DNA of 64,000 nucleotides from Eubacterium sp. (GCA_017430325.1 JAFRNE010000035.1:62001-126000), one strand, 5' to 3'; counted from the stretch's first letter, positions 8,546-17,826 are shown. Program-made: numbers and translations. Notes: a model not told the origin generated them from the letters alone.

Positions 8546-10235
8546 TTTTATTGTCTTCCTTGTTCCAATCGTTTTCTTTGATCTCAGAGCGGCGAATCTT
8601 ACCGCTTGCTGTCTTCGGCAATGTCTTCACGAATTCAATTATCTTAGGTCTCTTATAAGAAGCCATATTTCCGCGGAGGAATTTCATGACCTCCTTTTTA
8701 AGGGCGTCACTAGGCTCGATACCATCCGCAAGGATGATGGAAGCCTTGATAGCCTGACCTCTTATCTTGTCCGGAACCGATGTAACTGCGCATTCAAGAA
8801 CATAAGGCAGCTTCATGATCTCGTTCTCGATTTCGAAAGGTCCGACCCTGAATCCGGCAGACTTGATTATGTCGTCAACCCTACCAACATACCACAAATA
8901 GTTATCTTTGTCTACATAAGCCGTATCACCGGTATGATAATAACCATCGTGCCATACTGATGCGGTTTTCTCTTCATCCATGTAATATCCAAGGAAAAGG
9001 CCCAGTGGAAGACTGTCTGAAGTCTTTACAACTATCTCTCCAACTTCACCAACTGCACATGGTGTTCCGTCAGGTTTAACAACTGAGATGTCATACTGTG
9101 GACTGGCCTTACCCATTGAACCCGGGCGTGGCTCCATGCCTGCGAGAGTACCAACCGTGAGAGTGGTTTCGGTCTGACCGAAGCCTTCCATGATCTTAAG
9201 GCCGGTTGCATTGTAGAAGCGGCTGTAGATCTCCGGATTGAGAGCTTCTCCTGCAGTGGTTACATTTTTAAGTGATGAAAGATTGTAGCTTCCGAGATCT
9301 GTATGCACCAGAACTCTGTAAACGGTTGGTGGCGCACAGAAGGTCGTTATCTTGTATTTCTCGAGCATCGCAAGGATCTCCTTGGCGAAGAACTCGTCAT
9401 AATCATATGTAAATATAGTAGCTTCGCAGAGCCACTGTCCGTAGAGCTTGCCCCACATGGCCTTGCCCCAGCCGGTATCGCTTATTGCAAAATGTATGCC
9501 TTCAGGATCTACCTGATGCCAGTATTTTGCAGTGATGTAATGACCGAGAGGGTAGGTGAAGGAGTGAGCTGCGATCTTTGGATAAGAGGTTGTTCCCGAA
9601 GTGAAGAACATAAGCATCGGATCGCTTCCGCCTGCTGAGTTTGCAGGACGCTTAAACTCTCTTGAGAAATATCTTACCTCTCTGTTGTAGCTGTTCCAGC
9701 CTGCGCGTACACCACCCACAAGAACCTTGGTGGTAACTCCCTCATAAGAACGAAGAGCTTTGTCAATCTCTTTACTTACGTCACCGTCAGCTGTGGAGAT
9801 GACTGCTGTGATCTGAGCGGCACGGAAACGATATTCGAAATCCTTTCTTACAAGAAGGAAGGAAGCCGGTATCGCGATGGCGCCTATCTTATGAAGTGCG
9901 AGGATAGTGAACCAGAACTGGTAATGTCTCTTTAATACTACGAGCACGCGGTCACCTTTCTTGATCCCGAGGAACTGAAGGTAGTTTGCTGTGCGGGAAG
10001 AGTATTCCATCATATCCTTAAAGGTGATCTTTCTTTCTCTTCCTTCTTTAGAAATATGAAGCATGGCAGTCTTGGCCGGCTTGGTCACACCGAGCTGATC
10101 GACAACATCGAAGGCAAAGTTGAAGCTTTCGATATCATGAAAGTCGATCTTTTTCAGAACGCCATTTTCATCTTTGGCGCAGGAGATATAGTTTCCTGCA
10201 ACACCCTCTTCAGGGGTGAGTTGAAATTCTGACAT
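8529..10235 (-). CDS. Acyl-CoA/acyl-ACP synthetase, AMP-forming (medium-chain ACS type)
   Basis: 568 residues of the ANL superfamily. The P-loop is FFTSGTTSYPK; further motifs are EGFGQTETT, YHTGDTAYVD, the hinge VGRVDDIIKSAGFRVGP, and the C-terminal catalytic Lys in TASGKIRR. The ISDTGWGKAMWGKLYGQW stretch is typical of medium-chain acyl-CoA synthetases (ACSM-like). It should adenylate a carboxylic acid and transfer it to CoA, or perhaps to a carrier protein. It is first in a two-gene leftward unit with the second FabF and is divergent from acpP, so recycling of exogenous acids or supply of an alternative primer to fatty acid synthesis is plausible. Substrate chain length cannot be read from sequence. 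Confidence 0.88.
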   Translation of the reverse strand: MSEFQLTPEEGVAGNYISCAKDENGVLKKIDFHDIESFNFAFDVVDQLGVTKPAKTAMLHISKEGRERKITFKDMMEYSSRTANYLQFLGIKKGDRVLVVLKRHYQFWFTILALHKIGAIAIPASFLLVRKDFEYRFRAAQITAVISTADGDVSKEIDKALRSYEGVTTKVLVGGVRAGWNSYNREVRYFSREFKRPANSAGGSDPMLMFFTSGTTSYPKIAAHSFTYPLGHYITAKYWHQVDPEGIHFAISDTGWGKAMWGKLYGQWLCEATIFTYDYDEFFAKEILAMLEKYKITTFCAPPTVYRVLVHTDLGSYNLSSLKNVTTAGEALNPEIYSRFYNATGLKIMEGFGQTETTLTVGTLAGMEPRPGSMGKASPQYDISVVKPDGTPCAVGEVGEIVVKTSDSLPLGLFLGYYMDEEKTASVWHDGYYHTGDTAYVDKDNYLWYVGRVDDIIKSAGFRVGPFEIENEIMKLPYVLECAVTSVPDKIRGQAIKASIILADGIEPSDALKKEVMKFLRGNMASYKRPKIIEFVKTLPKTASGKIRRSEIKENDWNKEDNKNGKNE

Positions 10236-10293
10236 AATAAAACTCCTATATTTTACGCTGTGTTTTAACGATTATAGTTTTAAATATAACCAC

Positions 10294-10314
10294 ATGTAGT
10301 TTTCAAAACTACAT
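10294..10314. promoter_or_regulatory. Perfect 21-bp palindrome, likely operator of the synthetase/fabF2 unit
   Basis: Arms ATGTAGTTTT and AAAACTACAT flank a single C at 10304. It sits immediately downstream of the minus-strand -10 box, where a bound repressor would block transcription. A related half site (ATAGTTTTAAATATA) lies at 10273-10287. The protein that binds it is unknown; the MarR regulator at the end of the fab operon is the obvious candidate. Confidence 0.7.
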
Positions 10315-10327
10315 TGGTGACTACCTT

Positions 10328-10356
10328 ATAATATACTTTATTTTCGGGCATGTCAA
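10328..10356 (-). promoter_or_regulatory. Promoter of the acyl-CoA synthetase/fabF2 unit
   Basis: On the minus strand: TTGACA (10356-10351), 17-bp spacer, TATTAT (10333-10328). Near-consensus sigma-A type. The expected start point lies just before the palindrome at 10294-10314. Confidence 0.75.
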
Positions 10357-10477
10357 CTGTATTGATAGGATATTAATGAAACCCCAAAAGCCATTTCGGA
10401 TACTCCGGCTGGTGCGGATCGACAGGAAATGTATATGTTTTATATAAATTATGAACAAATAATGACAAAAAAATTAG

Positions 10478-10505
10478 TTGACAAATTGTCAATAATTACT
10501 ATAAT
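10478..10505 (+). promoter_or_regulatory. acpP/fab operon promoter with overlapping palindromic operator
   Basis: TTGACA (10478-10483), 16-bp spacer, TATAAT (10500-10505). The -35 box is part of the palindrome TTGACAA-A-TTGTCAA (10478-10492), which resembles in size and place the operators of FabT/MarR fatty-acid repressors. An AT-rich dyad, GTTAAAATATTTTAA facing TTAAAAATATTTAAC, follows at 10514-10543. Confidence 0.75.
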
Positions 10506-10580
10506 TGGGGATAGTTAAAATATTTTAATTAAAAATATTTAACTGTTCAAAACAATTTATATGAAAAGGAGAAAAAGAAG

Positions 10581-10805
10581 ATGTTTGAAGAGGTTAAGAG
10601 CGTTATCATTGATGTACTTGGAGTTAGCGAGGATGAGGTAACACCTGAAGCAAGTCTTACAGATGATCTCGGAGCAGATTCTCTTGACGCTGTAGAAATC
10701 GGTAACAGCATTGAGGAGAAGACAGGCGTTGCTATTTCTGACGAGGATCTTCCTACACTTAAGACAGTTCAGGATATCGTTGATTACGTAGAAGCTCATA
10801 AATAA
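10581..10805 (+). CDS. acpP: Acyl carrier protein
   Basis: 74 residues, acidic, the usual ACP size. Ser34 in GADSLDAVEIG is the 4'-phosphopantetheine attachment site. It carries the growing acyl chain in fatty acid synthesis. AAGGAG at 10566-10571 sets the ATG at 10581. It is the first gene of the fab operon, with a strong promoter about 80 bp upstream. Confidence 0.97.
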   Translation: MFEEVKSVIIDVLGVSEDEVTPEASLTDDLGADSLDAVEIGNSIEEKTGVAISDEDLPTLKTVQDIVDYVEAHK

Positions 10806-10851
10806 TTATTTTATCCAATAAAATAATAAGTTTGCTAAATGGAGCGTGAAA

Positions 10852-11841
10852 ATGGGTATATTTGGAAGAAAGATTAATGAAAGATTTTCAGATACCCCAG
10901 AGGTAAATGGAAATACTGCCGGTGTTAAGGACAGATTTTTCAGACATAATAATAAGAAGACCGGTGATTCAGATGGAATGGTTAATCTTGAAGCAGCTAT
11001 TTCTGAGGTGAGCTATGCCCCTGAGAAATATACTTCTCTCTCTTCCGAAGCCGACAAAACGTCTACTGTAACATGCAACGGATGTAATGAAGAGATTCCT
11101 ATCATAACCATGAGACGGAATCTCTATGTATGTCCGAAATGTGGTAAGCACCTTAAGGTTTCGGCAAGAAGAAGAATGAGAAATATTGTGGATCCCGGTA
11201 CATTCAGAAAGCTGAAGACGGATATTCCATTTGTTAACCCTCTCGATTATCCTGAGTATGAAGAGAAGATCACAAGTCTTAAGGATAAGACAGGTCTTGA
11301 TGAAGGCGTTCTTTCGGGCGTCGGCGAGATCGAGGGAGAGAAGGCTGTTATCGCTGTCATGGGAAGCGAATTCCTTATGGGCAGTATGGGTATAGCAGTC
11401 GGAGAAATGATCACGAATACATTTGAGGTGGCTGATAAGCTGAAGCTTCCTCTTATCATATTTACAGCCAGCGGCGGAGCACGTATGCAGGAGGGTATAC
11501 TTTCCCTTATGCAGATGGCTAAAACAAGTGCCGCCGCAAAGAGATTCAGTGAGCACGGCGGACTTTATATATCATGCCTTACACATCCTACAACAGGTGG
11601 TGTAAGCGCAAGTTTCGCAACACTTGCTGATATCACACTTGCCGAGCCGGATGCACTTATCGGCTTTGCAGGACCACGAGTAATCGAGCAGACCATAGGC
11701 CAGAAGCTTCCTGAAGGTTTCCAGCGTGCTGAGTACCTTGAGGAGCATGGTTTTGTTGACCAGATCGTTGCAAGACAGGACATGAGAGCAGTGCTTGCTC
11801 ATATCCTCAGACTGCATTCGAAGAAGAGGAGGGGAAAATGA
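10852..11841 (+). CDS. accD: Acetyl-CoA carboxylase carboxyltransferase subunit beta
   Basis: About 329 residues. An N-terminal extension precedes a C4 zinc ribbon (CNGC and CPKC), then the carboxyltransferase core: TASGGARMQEG, HPTTGGVSASFA, GFAGPRVIEQTIGQ. With AccA it moves the carboxyl group from biotin to acetyl-CoA, giving malonyl-CoA. A GTG lies at 10846, but GGAG at 10841-10844 is seven bases from ATG 10852, so 10852 is preferred. Its stop overlaps the accA start (ATGA), so the two subunits are translationally coupled. accB and accC are absent from the cluster. Confidence 0.95.
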   Translation: MGIFGRKINERFSDTPEVNGNTAGVKDRFFRHNNKKTGDSDGMVNLEAAISEVSYAPEKYTSLSSEADKTSTVTCNGCNEEIPIITMRRNLYVCPKCGKHLKVSARRRMRNIVDPGTFRKLKTDIPFVNPLDYPEYEEKITSLKDKTGLDEGVLSGVGEIEGEKAVIAVMGSEFLMGSMGIAVGEMITNTFEVADKLKLPLIIFTASGGARMQEGILSLMQMAKTSAAAKRFSEHGGLYISCLTHPTTGGVSASFATLADITLAEPDALIGFAGPRVIEQTIGQKLPEGFQRAEYLEEHGFVDQIVARQDMRAVLAHILRLHSKKRRGK

Positions 11842-12767
11842 TCAGAGAGATCGACGAAAAACTCACCGAGATCGAGGCTGCCCTTCAGACTGAAACGGAT
11901 GCTGAGAAGCTCAGTGAGCTGAGGAAGGAAAAGAGAGTGCTTGAGGCACAGTCTGAAAGTCTTTCGGCTCATGACAGGGTATTTCTTGCAAGACACAGAA
12001 AGAGACCTAAGGTCGATGATTATATAAATGCTCTTTTCGATGATTTCTTCGAGGAGAGAGGAGATTATCTCGGCAAGGAGGACAAGAGTATTTACGGCGG
12101 TATTGCTCTGTTCCATGATATCCCTGTGACTGTTATAGGTCATCGTAAGGGAAGGAATATCACCGAGAGTATGGAATACAATTTCGGTATGCCTGAACCG
12201 GAAGGCTATCGTAAGGCACTTCGTCTTATGAAGCAGGCAGAGAAGTTCAACAGACCGATAATCACATTTATTGATACACCGGGTGCTTATCCGGGACTTG
12301 AAGCAGAGCAGCACGGACAGAGCCAGGCTATCTCACAGAATCTTGCTGAGATGAGTGCTCTTAAGGTTCCTGTTATAGCTATTGTAACAGGGGAAGGCAG
12401 CAGCGGCGGCGCACTTGCACTTGGTGTTGCAAACCGTGTCTATATGCTTGAAAATGCAGTTTATTCGGTGCTTTCACCGGAAGGCTTTGCATCTATTCTC
12501 TGGAAGGATTCTTCAAGAAGCGCAGAGGCCTGCGAGCTTATGAAGCTCACCGCACAGGATCTCCTCGGCTTCGGAGTTATCGATGGAATCATTCCTGAAC
12601 CTCCATGCGGAGCTCATCATGATCCTGATTTGGTTTACAAGGCTATCGATCATATGATAGTTTCCGAGTTCAATAAGCTGAAGAAGCTTTCAGGAGCTGA
12701 TTACGCAAAGCAGAGATATGAAAAGTTCAGAAATATAGACAAGGCTGTTCTTGACGGTGCCAGATAG
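11838..12767 (+). CDS. accA: Acetyl-CoA carboxylase carboxyltransferase subunit alpha
   Basis: 309 residues. A charged coiled-coil start (residues 1-45) is followed by the family core: NFGMPEPEGYRKALRLM, FIDTPGAYPG, GEGSSGGALALG, YSVLSPEGFASILW. It forms the alpha2-beta2 carboxyltransferase with AccD. ATG overlaps the accD stop by four bases. The 73-bp gap before fabK contains a strong hairpin. Confidence 0.96.
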   Translation: MIREIDEKLTEIEAALQTETDAEKLSELRKEKRVLEAQSESLSAHDRVFLARHRKRPKVDDYINALFDDFFEERGDYLGKEDKSIYGGIALFHDIPVTVIGHRKGRNITESMEYNFGMPEPEGYRKALRLMKQAEKFNRPIITFIDTPGAYPGLEAEQHGQSQAISQNLAEMSALKVPVIAIVTGEGSSGGALALGVANRVYMLENAVYSVLSPEGFASILWKDSSRSAEACELMKLTAQDLLGFGVIDGIIPEPPCGAHHDPDLVYKAIDHMIVSEFNKLKKLSGADYAKQRYEKFRNIDKAVLDGAR

Positions 12768-12812
12768 TAACGTGCCTGAGAGTACATATTAAATAAGAAT
12801 AAATAAGACAAG

Positions 12813-12838
12813 TCCCGCGGACTTTCTGCGGGATTATC
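12813..12838 (+). terminator. Hairpin between accA and fabK (partial terminator or processing site)
   Basis: TCCCGCGGA (12813-12821) pairs with TCTGCGGGA (12825-12833) around a three-base loop with one G-T pair. Only a weak T-rich tail (TTATCTT) follows. It would reduce rather than block read-through into fabK. Confidence 0.5.
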
Positions 12839-12864
12839 TTATGAAGACGATTAGGAGAAAAGAT

Positions 12865-13797
12865 ATGTTGAATGAAATGCTTGGCATAAAATACCCTATC
12901 ATTCAGGGTGGTATGGCAAATATCGCAACAGGTAAATTCGCAGCTGTCGTTTCAAATGCAGGTGGTCTCGGACTCATCGCTACAGGTGGTCTCGATGCTG
13001 CAAAGCTTGAGAAGGAGATAGCTGATGCAAGAGCAAATACAGATAAGCCTTTCGGTGTAAATCTCATGCTCATGAACCCTGATGCAGACAATATCGCAGA
13101 CCTTCTTTACAGAGAGAAGATCAGCCTTATCACAACAGGCGCGGGTATGCCGGGTAAATATATGGAGAAGTGGAAGGAAGCAGGCGCAAAGGTTATCCCT
13201 GTTGTTGCTTCTACAGCACTTGCCCAGAGAGTTGAGAAGCAGGGCGCTGATGCGGTCATCGCAGAAGGCGGGGAGAGCGGCGGTCATGTTGGTGATATGA
13301 CAACCATGGCTCTTGTACCACAGGTTATCGACAGCGTAAATATCCCTGTTATCGCAGCAGGTGGTATTGCAGACGGAAGACAGTTTGCTGCAGCACTTGC
13401 ACTTGGTGCAGTAGGTATCCAGATAGGAACCTGCCTCCTTGTAAGTGAGGAGTGCCCTATCCATGATAACTACAAGCAGGCTCTCATCAAGGCTAAGGAC
13501 AATTCCACAGTAGTTACGGGACGTTCACTTGATGCTCCTGTAAGAATACTTAAGAATAAGATGGCAAGAGATTATCTTAAGCTTGAGAAGGAAGCTGCTT
13601 CAAGAGAAGAGCTTGAGAAGATCACTCTCGGTGGATTGAGACGTGCCGTATTTGACGGTGACATGAATACAGGTTCTGTTATGACAGGTCAGGTATGCGG
13701 TCAGTTAAATGAGATAAAGACAGTTCAGGAGATCCTTGACGGCCTTATGGAGGGCTGCAGGGCAGAGTTTGACAGGATGAAGAATATCAACCTGTAA
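12865..13797 (+). CDS. fabK: Enoyl-ACP reductase II (FMN-dependent)
   Basis: About 310 residues with the start MLNEMLGIKYPIIQGGMAN, the usual FabK opening. TIM-barrel FMN motifs are present: SNAGGLGLIATGG, AEGGESGGHVG, IPVIAAGGIADGRQ, LGAVGIQIGT. It reduces trans-2-enoyl-ACP with NAD(P)H, the last step of each elongation cycle, and is the triclosan-insensitive form. An in-frame ATG at 12841 exists, but AGGAGA at 12853-12858 is six bases before ATG 12865, which is preferred. Confidence 0.95.
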   Translation: MLNEMLGIKYPIIQGGMANIATGKFAAVVSNAGGLGLIATGGLDAAKLEKEIADARANTDKPFGVNLMLMNPDADNIADLLYREKISLITTGAGMPGKYMEKWKEAGAKVIPVVASTALAQRVEKQGADAVIAEGGESGGHVGDMTTMALVPQVIDSVNIPVIAAGGIADGRQFAAALALGAVGIQIGTCLLVSEECPIHDNYKQALIKAKDNSTVVTGRSLDAPVRILKNKMARDYLKLEKEAASREELEKITLGGLRRAVFDGDMNTGSVMTGQVCGQLNEIKTVQEILDGLMEGCRAEFDRMKNINL

Positions 13798-13860
13798 GAT
13801 CGACCTAAAATACAGTGATGTCAGCAGTTTAGCTGTCATCGCGGAATATGAGGAAAAAAC

Positions 13861-14805
13861 ATGAAAATAGGTTTTTTATACGCAGGACAGGGCAGCCAGG
13901 CAGTAGGCATGGGCAGCGACCTGTATGAAAAATATCCTGAGTTTAAGGAAGTTATGGACAGTGTAAAGCTTTCCTTTGACGTTAAGGACGTATGCTTTAA
14001 CGGACCTGCCGAGGTGCTTAATGAGACAAAGTATACACAGCCATGTATGGTTGCATTTGCGGTAGGCGTTACAAAGATCCTTGCAAATAAGGGTATCAAG
14101 CCTGATATGGCTGCAGGACTCAGCCTTGGCGAGTATTCGGCACTCAATGCCGCAGGAGTTCTTTCTGATGAGCAGGTAGTTGAGCTTGTTGCTTTTAGAG
14201 GAGAGTCTATGCAGGAAGCTGTTAAAGGCAGAGACTGCAAGATGATAGCTGTTCTCGGACTTGAAAGAGATAAGATCTACGAAGGCTGTAAGATTGTTGC
14301 AGAGGAGTTTAAGGATAAGGAGCTTAATGTTGCCGAGCCTGCAAACTTCAACTGCCCGGGACAGATCACTGTTTCCGGTGATGCAGAGCCTGTAGACAGA
14401 GCTGCAGAGGTATTTAAGGAACTGGGCGCAAAGAGATGTGTTGCCGTTAAGGTAAGCGGTCCTTTCCATACTTCACTTATGAAGCCTGCAGGAGATAAGC
14501 TTCGTGAGAGATTCAAGGGCGAAAACTTTGGAGATATGCAGATTCCTGTAATCTTCAATGCTCTCGGAACAGAGAAGCCGGCGGATATGACTATCCCTGA
14601 ACTTCTTGAGAAGCAGGTACAGAGCAGCGTATTTTTCGAGGATACCATAAGATATATGGCTGAAAACGGTGTTGATACATTCGTAGAGATCGGTCCTGGC
14701 AAGACACTCAGCAAGTTTGTTGCAAAGACTCTTACTGATGCAGTCTGCTACAATGTCGAGAAGGCAGAGGATGTTGATGCACTGGTTGAAGCACTTGCAA
14801 AGTAA
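13861..14805 (+). CDS. fabD: Malonyl-CoA:ACP transacylase
   Basis: 314 residues. GQGSQ (10-13 region) forms the oxyanion hole; Ser88 in GLSLGEYSAL is the acyl nucleophile, His203 in GPFHTSLM its partner. Loads malonyl groups on ACP. GAGG precedes ATG 13861. Sixty-three bp after fabK, same operon. Confidence 0.96.
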   Translation: MKIGFLYAGQGSQAVGMGSDLYEKYPEFKEVMDSVKLSFDVKDVCFNGPAEVLNETKYTQPCMVAFAVGVTKILANKGIKPDMAAGLSLGEYSALNAAGVLSDEQVVELVAFRGESMQEAVKGRDCKMIAVLGLERDKIYEGCKIVAEEFKDKELNVAEPANFNCPGQITVSGDAEPVDRAAEVFKELGAKRCVAVKVSGPFHTSLMKPAGDKLRERFKGENFGDMQIPVIFNALGTEKPADMTIPELLEKQVQSSVFFEDTIRYMAENGVDTFVEIGPGKTLSKFVAKTLTDAVCYNVEKAEDVDALVEALAK

Positions 14806-14859
14806 TATAGAAAGTATCTATTGATTAAAGCCCGAACCGGGCACTGAGAGGAAAAGTTT

Positions 14860-15600
14860 ATGGATTTAAAGGGTAAGACAGCCGTTGTTACAGGCGGAAG
14901 CAGAGGTATCGGAAGAGCTATCTGCGTTAAGCTTGCAAAGGAAGGCGCAAATATAGTAACCTGCTACGCTAACAGCAGTGCAGCTGCAGAGGAAACAGTT
15001 AAGCTCTGCCAGGAGTACGGTGTGACAGCAGTAGCGGTTAAGGCAGATATTTCCGTTAAGGAGGATATCGATAACCTTCTGGCTGAGGCACAGAAGATCA
15101 CAGGTACCATTGAGATACTTGTAAACAATGCCGGCATCACAAGAGATAAGCTCCTTATCAGCATGAAGGATGAGGACTTTGATGATGTAATTAATACAAA
15201 CCTTAAGGGTACATTTTACGCCATGAGAGCTGCTTCAAAGCTTATGATGAAGAAGCGCTACGGACGTATCGTAAATATCAGCAGTATTGTAGGTGTTTAC
15301 GGAAATGCAGGTCAGATCAATTATGCGGCTAGTAAGGCCGGTGTGATCGGTATGACCAAATCACTTGCCAAGGAGCTTGGCGGCAGGGGAATAACCTGCA
15401 ACGCAGTTGCGCCTGGATTTATTTCAACTGATATGACAGCTGTTCTTTCAGATGAGGTAAAGGAAAAGCTGGCAGCCAATATCGCTCTTAAGAGGATAGG
15501 TGAGCCGGAAGATGTTGCAAATGTGGTTGCATTCCTTGCATCCGATGATTCGTCTTATGTTACAGGACAGGTCATCGAGGTGTCTGGTGGAATGAACTAA
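14860..15600 (+). CDS. fabG: 3-oxoacyl-ACP reductase
   Basis: 246 residues, classical SDR. TGGSRGIGRA binds NADPH, NNAG follows, Ser in NISS and the YAASK motif complete the catalytic set; the C-terminus (SYVTGQVIEVSGGMN) is the usual FabG ending. Reduces beta-ketoacyl-ACP. GAGAGG precedes ATG 14860. Confidence 0.96.
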   Translation: MDLKGKTAVVTGGSRGIGRAICVKLAKEGANIVTCYANSSAAAEETVKLCQEYGVTAVAVKADISVKEDIDNLLAEAQKITGTIEILVNNAGITRDKLLISMKDEDFDDVINTNLKGTFYAMRAASKLMMKKRYGRIVNISSIVGVYGNAGQINYAASKAGVIGMTKSLAKELGGRGITCNAVAPGFISTDMTAVLSDEVKEKLAANIALKRIGEPEDVANVVAFLASDDSSYVTGQVIEVSGGMN

Positions 15601-15624
15601 TAATATAGAAGGAAGGTAGTATTG

Positions 15625-16863
15625 ATGAGAAGAGTTGTAATAACAGGAATGGGTACTATCAATCCTATCGGTAACAATCTTGACGAAACCTGGGAGAACA
15701 TCAAGAAGGGTGTTTGTGGTGTTGATTTCATTAAGCAGATCGATACAACAGATTTCAAGGTTAAGATCGGTGCTGAGGTAAAGGATTATGAGCCTGAGAA
15801 GTTTCTTGACAGGAAGGAAGTAAGACGTCTGGATAAATATACCCAGTTTGCGATCATAGCTTTCAGAGAAGCTGTTAAGGAAAGCGGATTAAATATGGAA
15901 GAAGAGGATCCATACAGATGTGGAACCATCATTTCCAGTGGTATCGGCGGACTGAAGACTATCGAGGCTGAGCATGTTAAGGGTCAGGCAAGAGGTTTTG
16001 ATAAGATATCTCCTTATTTCATACCTATGAGTATAGCAAATATCGCAGCAGGCGAAATCGCTATCGCATCTGGTTTCAAGGGGGTATGCGAAAGTATCGT
16101 TACAGCCTGCGCAAGCGGAAGCAATGCTGTAGGAGAGGCTTTCCATTATATTCGTGATGATTATGCAGATGTTATGATCTGCGGTGGATCTGAGGCATGT
16201 ATCTCAAATCTTGGTTTCGGCGGTTTCGTAGCCATGAAGGCTCTTAATGCAGGAAATGATCCTGCACGTGCATCTATTCCTTTTGATGCAGAGAGAGGCG
16301 GCTTCGTTATGGCTGAGGGTTCAGGTATCCTTCTTATCGAGGAGCTTGAGCATGCAAAGAAGAGAGGAGCTAAGATCTACGCTGAGATAGTAGGTTACGG
16401 CGCAACCTGTGATGCACATCATATCACAGCTCCTGATCCAACAGGAATGGGTGCTGCAAATTGTATGATCAAAGCTGTTAAGGATGCCGGAATCGAGCCT
16501 GAGCAGGTTGATTATATCAACGCTCACGGAACATCTACACGTCTTAATGACGCAGGCGAGACCAAGGCTATCAAGATCGCTTTCGGTGATCATGCAAATA
16601 AGCTTATGGTCAGCTCAACAAAGTCTATGACAGGTCATCTTCTTGGAGGAAGTGGTGCGCTTGAGGCTATCATCTGCGCAAAGGCACTTCAGGATTCTTA
16701 TGTACCTGCAACAATAAATTACAAGGTTCCTGATCCGGAATGCGATCTTGATATCGTTCCGAACGAAGGAAGAAATGTAGATATTAAATACGCTGCTTCA
16801 AATTCTCTTGGATTCGGCGGACATAATGCATGTCTTGTTTTAAAGAAGTGGGAAGAAGAGTAA
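15625..16863 (+). CDS. fabF: Beta-ketoacyl-ACP synthase II (operon copy)
   Basis: 412 residues from ATG 15625; a TTG at 15622 is in frame, but GGAAGG at 15611-15616 fits the ATG. Cys162 in TACASG, His301 in NAHGTST and His338 in MTGHLLGG form the triad; NSLGFGGHN is near the end. It is the elongation condensing enzyme and may also start chains by decarboxylating malonyl-ACP when FabH is scarce. Confidence 0.96.
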   Translation: MRRVVITGMGTINPIGNNLDETWENIKKGVCGVDFIKQIDTTDFKVKIGAEVKDYEPEKFLDRKEVRRLDKYTQFAIIAFREAVKESGLNMEEEDPYRCGTIISSGIGGLKTIEAEHVKGQARGFDKISPYFIPMSIANIAAGEIAIASGFKGVCESIVTACASGSNAVGEAFHYIRDDYADVMICGGSEACISNLGFGGFVAMKALNAGNDPARASIPFDAERGGFVMAEGSGILLIEELEHAKKRGAKIYAEIVGYGATCDAHHITAPDPTGMGAANCMIKAVKDAGIEPEQVDYINAHGTSTRLNDAGETKAIKIAFGDHANKLMVSSTKSMTGHLLGGSGALEAIICAKALQDSYVPATINYKVPDPECDLDIVPNEGRNVDIKYAASNSLGFGGHNACLVLKKWEEE

Positions 16864-16928
16864 TTGTTAATATTATGAGGTAGAGTTAAAAAGTATTTTT
16901 TTGGCTAAAACAGGAGGCGCAAAAACAA

Positions 16929-17363
16929 ATGGAACTTTCATCAAATGAGATTCAGAAGATATTACCACACAGATTCCCTATGCAGCTTGTTGACAGAATA
17001 ACTGATTTTGAGCCGGGAGTATTTGCTGAGGGTGTTAAATGTGTAAGTGTTAACGAACCATTCTTCTGCGGTCACTTCCCTGAAGAACACGTTATGCCGG
17101 GAGTTCTCATCGTTGAGGCAATAGCACAGACAGGTGCTGTATGTATTCTTTCGATGCCTGAGAATGAGGGTAAGATAGCTTTCTTTGGTGCTATTAAGAG
17201 TGCCAGATTCAAGAAGCAGGTTAAACCTGGAGATGTTCTTGTAGTAAGAACAGAGATTACATCTATGAGAGGACCTGTAGGCTTTGGAAAGGGTGTTGCT
17301 ACCGTTGACGGAAAGGTTGCTGCAACAGCAGAGATATCTTTTGTGATCGGAAATAAGGAGTAA
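16929..17363 (+). CDS. fabZ: 3-hydroxyacyl-ACP dehydratase
   Basis: 144 residues, hot-dog fold. HRFPMQLVDRI starts the family signature; FFCGHFPEEHVMPGVL carries the catalytic His and VEAIAQ the catalytic Glu. It dehydrates beta-hydroxyacyl-ACP. AGGAGG at 16912-16917 lies 11 bases before the ATG. A MarR-type gene starts one base after its stop. Confidence 0.96.
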   Translation: MELSSNEIQKILPHRFPMQLVDRITDFEPGVFAEGVKCVSVNEPFFCGHFPEEHVMPGVLIVEAIAQTGAVCILSMPENEGKIAFFGAIKSARFKKQVKPGDVLVVRTEITSMRGPVGFGKGVATVDGKVAATAEISFVIGNKE

Positions 17364-17364
17364 T

Positions 17365-17826
17365 ATGTCAAATCCATTATCAGAGGTTTATGGCAAGTTC
17401 AGATTGCATTATTACAGAGATGTATTTAACCGTATACAGGCGAGAGAGCTTTCTCTCTCGGCTGTTGAGGTTTACTGCACTGAGATAATAAGAGCCCTTA
17501 ACAAACCAACTATAAATGAGTTTGCGAATTTTATTAATATTTCATCACCAAATGCTACTTATAAGGTGAACTCACTTATCCAGAAGGGGTATGTTACAAA
17601 GATTCAGTCTGAATCAGATAAAAGGGAGTATTATCTCGATGTGACTGAAAAGTTTTATAAATACTGGAATATCAGCGAAAAATACCTTGATATAGTTGAG
17701 GCGAGACTTGAAGAAAGTCTTACAAAGGAAGAATTTGATACCTTCAATAATATCATGAAGAAGATCAGCAACGAGCTGATGCCTGAGGTTGGACTTCCAA
17801 ATTCGGAAGAACAGGACAGAAGCTGA
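17365..17826 (+). CDS. MarR family regulator, probably FabT-like
   Basis: 153 residues with a winged helix: SLSAVEVYCTEII, the recognition helix region SSPNATYKVNSLIQKGYV and wing ESDKREYYLDVT. It is the last gene of the fab operon and begins one base after the fabZ stop, so its amount follows operon activity. By analogy with streptococcal FabT, a MarR protein in a fab cluster that represses on sensing acyl-ACP, it may bind one or both palindromes in 10290-10500. That target assignment is inference; FabT is usually encoded at the start of the cluster, not the end. Confidence 0.82.
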   Translation: MSNPLSEVYGKFRLHYYRDVFNRIQARELSLSAVEVYCTEIIRALNKPTINEFANFINISSPNATYKVNSLIQKGYVTKIQSESDKREYYLDVTEKFYKYWNISEKYLDIVEARLEESLTKEEFDTFNNIMKKISNELMPEVGLPNSEEQDRS

